Source of the DNA: Oscillospiraceae bacterium
Lineage (GTDB): Bacteria; Bacillota; Clostridia; Oscillospirales; Oscillospiraceae
Reading direction: 5' to 3'
Assembly: GCA_028705905.1 (NCBI GenBank)
Contig: JAQWCP010000056.1
Location: 1-8,011, forward strand
Length of the DNA: 8,011 bases
The translations under genes were made by a program, and so were the position numbers. The notes beneath the pieces are model-generated. The model was not told the DNA's origin. It made no database searches and saw nothing but the letters and a program-made list of their open reading frames with translations. How positions within the stretch are numbered: the first letter of the stretch is position 1; every line of letters starts with the position of its first letter. Below, one piece after another: positions 6,638 through 8,011 of this stretch.

Positions 6638-6645
6638 CTCCCTTT
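6638..6645 (-). promoter_or_regulatory. Shine-Dalgarno site fixing the TTG start of the fusion gene
   Basis: On the minus strand AAAGGGAG ends 6 nt before the TTG at 6631. It begins only 2 nt after the base of the large leader hairpin, so the hairpin could influence ribosome access. Confidence 0.75.
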
Positions 6646-6647
6646 CT

Positions 6648-6700
6648 GTGGAAAGAAGGCTTTGCCACTCGGAAAGTGCCGGGCGGCAAAGCCATTCCAC
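6648..6700 (-). promoter_or_regulatory. Large leader hairpin upstream of the nucleotidyltransferase-ModE gene
   Basis: On the minus strand GTGGAA (6700-6695) pairs with TTCCAC (6653-6648), and inside it GGCTTTGCC (6693-6685) pairs with GGCAAAGCC (6666-6658). These stems are separated by a 1-by-4 internal loop, and a short ACT/AGT stem can form near the tip. The element fills most of the 88-nt gap between the P-loop gene and the fusion gene. It could be an imperfect terminator or attenuator (only TTCTTT follows the inner stem), an RNA structure that controls translation of the fusion gene, or a DNA operator dyad. It is too short and lacks the multi-stem layout expected of a molybdenum-cofactor riboswitch. 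Confidence 0.5.
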
Positions 6701-6719
6701 GTTTATTTTTGATCAGTAA

Positions 6720-7133
6720 TTAAAAATATTTCCGCACTCCCTCAGAGGCCAAGGTAACATCTGCGCTGATGGTAACGGTAAAACGAACGCCGTTTTTCTC
6801 ACTGAATGCTTCCAACCAATCCAAAAATTGTTCTGTCTCTGGCGCATCCGCTTCAGACGGCACAACTTTACAAAGGCTATCAATGAAAATATGGGAAATG
6901 TCAAAATTGCCTGCATATAAACCACTGATAAATCCCTTCAGGAGTTCATAGCTTTTCAATTCATATTGACTGGCTTCTACCAAACGGACCTTATAATGAA
7001 CATCGTAAATCAGCTTCGGTCCGCGTTCTATGCAGATGACGTTGCCGGATTCGCTGTGGGCCGCACCGTTGACGAGTTCGATGAGTTGTTTCGTTTTGCC
7101 AGACCCTTTTACGCCCATAATCACTCTAACCAA
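6720..7133 (-). CDS. Small P-loop NTPase-like protein of unknown function
   Basis: A 137-residue protein starting at TTG 7133, chosen because AAAAGGAG lies 8 nt upstream; the GTG at 7142 overlaps that site and cannot use it. Walker A GVKGSGKT lies at residues 7-14, directly after a hydrophobic strand (VRVIM). HIFIDS (about 81-86) looks like a Walker B strand ending in Asp. Between them are an ICIERGPKLIYDVHYKVRLV segment and YELLKGFISGLYAGNFDI, which I recall from a conserved small clostridial family sometimes annotated as ATP-binding or PilT-like. That annotation is not supported here, since there are no PilT-specific domains and the protein is far too short. No partner is obvious: pgi is upstream and the nucleotidyltransferase-ModE gene downstream. 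Nucleotide binding is well supported; the role is unknown. Confidence 0.8.
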   Translation of the reverse strand: MVRVIMGVKGSGKTKQLIELVNGAAHSESGNVICIERGPKLIYDVHYKVRLVEASQYELKSYELLKGFISGLYAGNFDISHIFIDSLCKVVPSEADAPETEQFLDWLEAFSEKNGVRFTVTISADVTLASEGVRKYF

Positions 7134-7141
7134 GTGAACCA

Positions 7142-7149
7142 CTCCTTTT
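7142..7149 (-). promoter_or_regulatory. Shine-Dalgarno site fixing the TTG start of the P-loop gene
   Basis: On the minus strand AAAAGGAG is followed, after 8 nt, by the TTG at 7133. A GTG whose first base is the last G of this site is ruled out as initiator. Confidence 0.75.
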
Positions 7150-7185
7150 CTTCTTTATTTCCTTTGGAGGTATTCGCCTGTTTCT

Positions 7186-7214
7186 ATGTTACCATTTTTA
7201 CACACAAAATTCAA
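7186..7214 (-). promoter_or_regulatory. Putative sigma-A promoter of the P-loop gene
   Basis: On the minus strand TTGAAT (7214-7209) and TAACAT (7191-7186) are separated by exactly 17 bp, close to the TTGACA/TATAAT consensus. Transcription would start near 7179 and leave a leader of about 45 nt before the TTG at 7133. The region is AT-rich compared with the surrounding genes. The downstream fusion and HD genes could be transcribed from here if the leader hairpin lets polymerase through. Confidence 0.5.
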
Positions 7215-7226
7215 TCAACTTTTGTG
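7203..7226. repeat. Inverted repeat around the -35 box of the P-loop promoter
   Basis: CACAAAA (7203-7209) and TTTTGTG (7220-7226) are exact 7-bp inverted arms with a 10-nt spacer that contains most of the predicted -35 hexamer. The layout would suit a repressor operator. AT-rich arms of this length can also arise by chance. Confidence 0.35.
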
Positions 7227-7272
7227 CAATTTTTAGAAAATATTCCATCCCTTTTTCGGGTTTGTAATAACA

Positions 7273-8011
7273 TCAACCATGGATTCGATTTTGCAGTTCC
7301 GCTTGTAGTGTCTCATACCCTGGTTTTCCCAAAAGCGCAAACATATTCCGCTTATATGCCTCCACCCCGGGCTGGTTAAATGGGTTGACGCCCATCAGAT
7401 ACCCGGATAATGCACAAGACAATTCAAAAAAGTATACCAGCGCGCCAAAGCAGCGTTCGTTGCGTTCCGGAACCTGGATCTTCAAATTGGGCACGCCGCC
7501 ATCCAGGTGCGCGATGGATGTCCCTTCCATTGCCTGTTCTGCCAGCTCGCTTACTGTGTGTCCTGCCAGAAAGTTCAGTCCGTCTCCATCGTCTTCCCTG
7601 TACGGAATATAGACGGTGGATCGGCTTTTTTGGAATTGCACCACAGTCTCCATCAAGATGCGCTGGCCGTCTTGCACATATTGGCCCATGGAGTGGAGGT
7701 CGGCAGTATACTCCACACTGGCCGGAAACAGACCCACGCCGTCTTTCCCTTCGCTTTCCCCAAAAAGCTGTTTCCACCATTCCCCCATAAACCGGAAGGA
7801 CGGCTCGTAACATGCCAAAATTTCAATCCGTGTTCCGGTTTCGTACAAAAGATTCCGCACAGCGGCATACTGCCAGGCCGGATTCCTCATAGACGGCTGG
7901 GAAAGTGCCTCCATGGTCTCTCGGGCGCCGGACAAAATCTGGTCAATGTCCAAACCTGCCGCGGCCATGGGCAGAAGACCCACCGCCGTCAAAACAGAGT
8001 ACCGTCCGCCA
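7273..8011 (-). CDS. pgi: Glucose-6-phosphate isomerase, C-terminal part (5' end outside window)
   Basis: The minus-strand frame is open to the window edge, giving about 246 C-terminal residues of a protein that is around 450 residues long in Firmicutes. It interconverts glucose 6-phosphate and fructose 6-phosphate in glycolysis. The visible part starts with GGRYSVLTAVGLLPMAAAGLD, the conserved isomerase block after the sugar-phosphate-binding serines. It also contains EWWKQLFGESEGKDGVG and HSMGQYVQDG, the family SIAHLDGGVPNL segment, and near the C-terminus VNPFNQPGVEAYKRNMFALLG, the PGI signature in its Firmicutes form. The protein ends in NRIHG and a TGA stop. The internal methionine-like TTG at 7992 is not the start. 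No good terminator is visible in the 139 bp before the next gene. Confidence 0.96.
   Translation of the reverse strand, partial: GGRYSVLTAVGLLPMAAAGLDIDQILSGARETMEALSQPSMRNPAWQYAAVRNLLYETGTRIEILACYEPSFRFMGEWWKQLFGESEGKDGVGLFPASVEYTADLHSMGQYVQDGQRILMETVVQFQKSRSTVYIPYREDDGDGLNFLAGHTVSELAEQAMEGTSIAHLDGGVPNLKIQVPERNERCFGALVYFFELSCALSGYLMGVNPFNQPGVEAYKRNMFALLGKPGYETLQAELQNRIHG

Noticed and set aside
6632..6700. GTG start adding 23 residues to the nucleotidyltransferase-ModE protein
   Set aside because: The extra codons lie in the leader hairpin, and the conserved fold begins at the TTG with its own SD.
6632..6719. Possible molybdenum-cofactor riboswitch before the ModE fusion
   Set aside because: The 88-nt gap is too short and shows a single bulged hairpin, not the multi-helix layout of that riboswitch.
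7240..7272. Terminator after pgi
   Set aside because: Only a 3-bp CCC/GGG stem around an A-rich loop is present, with no proper T-tract.

Overview
The window looks like chromosomal DNA of a strictly anaerobic, gut-type clostridium, perhaps of the Oscillospiraceae. This is an inference from moderate-to-high GC, strong AGGAGG-type Shine-Dalgarno sites, frequent TTG/GTG starts and the gene families present; the sequence does not name the species. Nine genes are complete in the window and two run off its edges. They form two blocks that converge on one strong terminator, and every base lies in or close to a gene.

Left block, + strand. The window opens inside the last third of an aconitase-superfamily hydratase (1-798), which is followed by a strong GC-rich hairpin. 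Next comes an apparent six-gene unit: two short, overlapping half-size chromate-transporter (CHR) subunits (920-1513, 1503-2054); a complete cluster A-I metal ABC importer with lipoprotein (2091-3011), ATPase (3008-3778) and permease (3775-4623); and a small flavodoxin (4644-5090). The three ABC genes overlap by ATGA, which suggests translational coupling, and no gap in the unit exceeds 36 nt. The unit therefore mixes oxyanion transport, divalent-metal uptake and a flavin electron carrier.

Centre. A perfect 40-bp palindrome with A- and T-tracts (5126-5165) separates the convergent blocks and can terminate transcription from both sides.

Right block, - strand, read from right to left. The C-terminal part of glucose-6-phosphate isomerase (8011-7273) comes first. 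A 139-bp gap follows, with a plausible sigma-A promoter whose -35 box sits inside an inverted repeat. Then come a small P-loop NTPase of unknown function (7133-6720), a leader with a large hairpin (6700-6648), a fusion of a MobA/MocA-like nucleotidyltransferase to a ModE-type winged helix (6631-5684), and an HD-domain phosphohydrolase (5684-5175) that overlaps the fusion by one base.

The most interesting item is the fusion. In classical ModE the DNA-binding domain is joined to a molybdate-binding domain; here it is joined to a domain of the type that transfers CMP or GMP to molybdopterin. It could act both as cofactor-maturation enzyme and as regulator, with the coupled HD protein as partner. 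Second in interest is the metal-binding lipoprotein, which keeps three histidine ligands but has Thr where the family normally has an Asp ligand.
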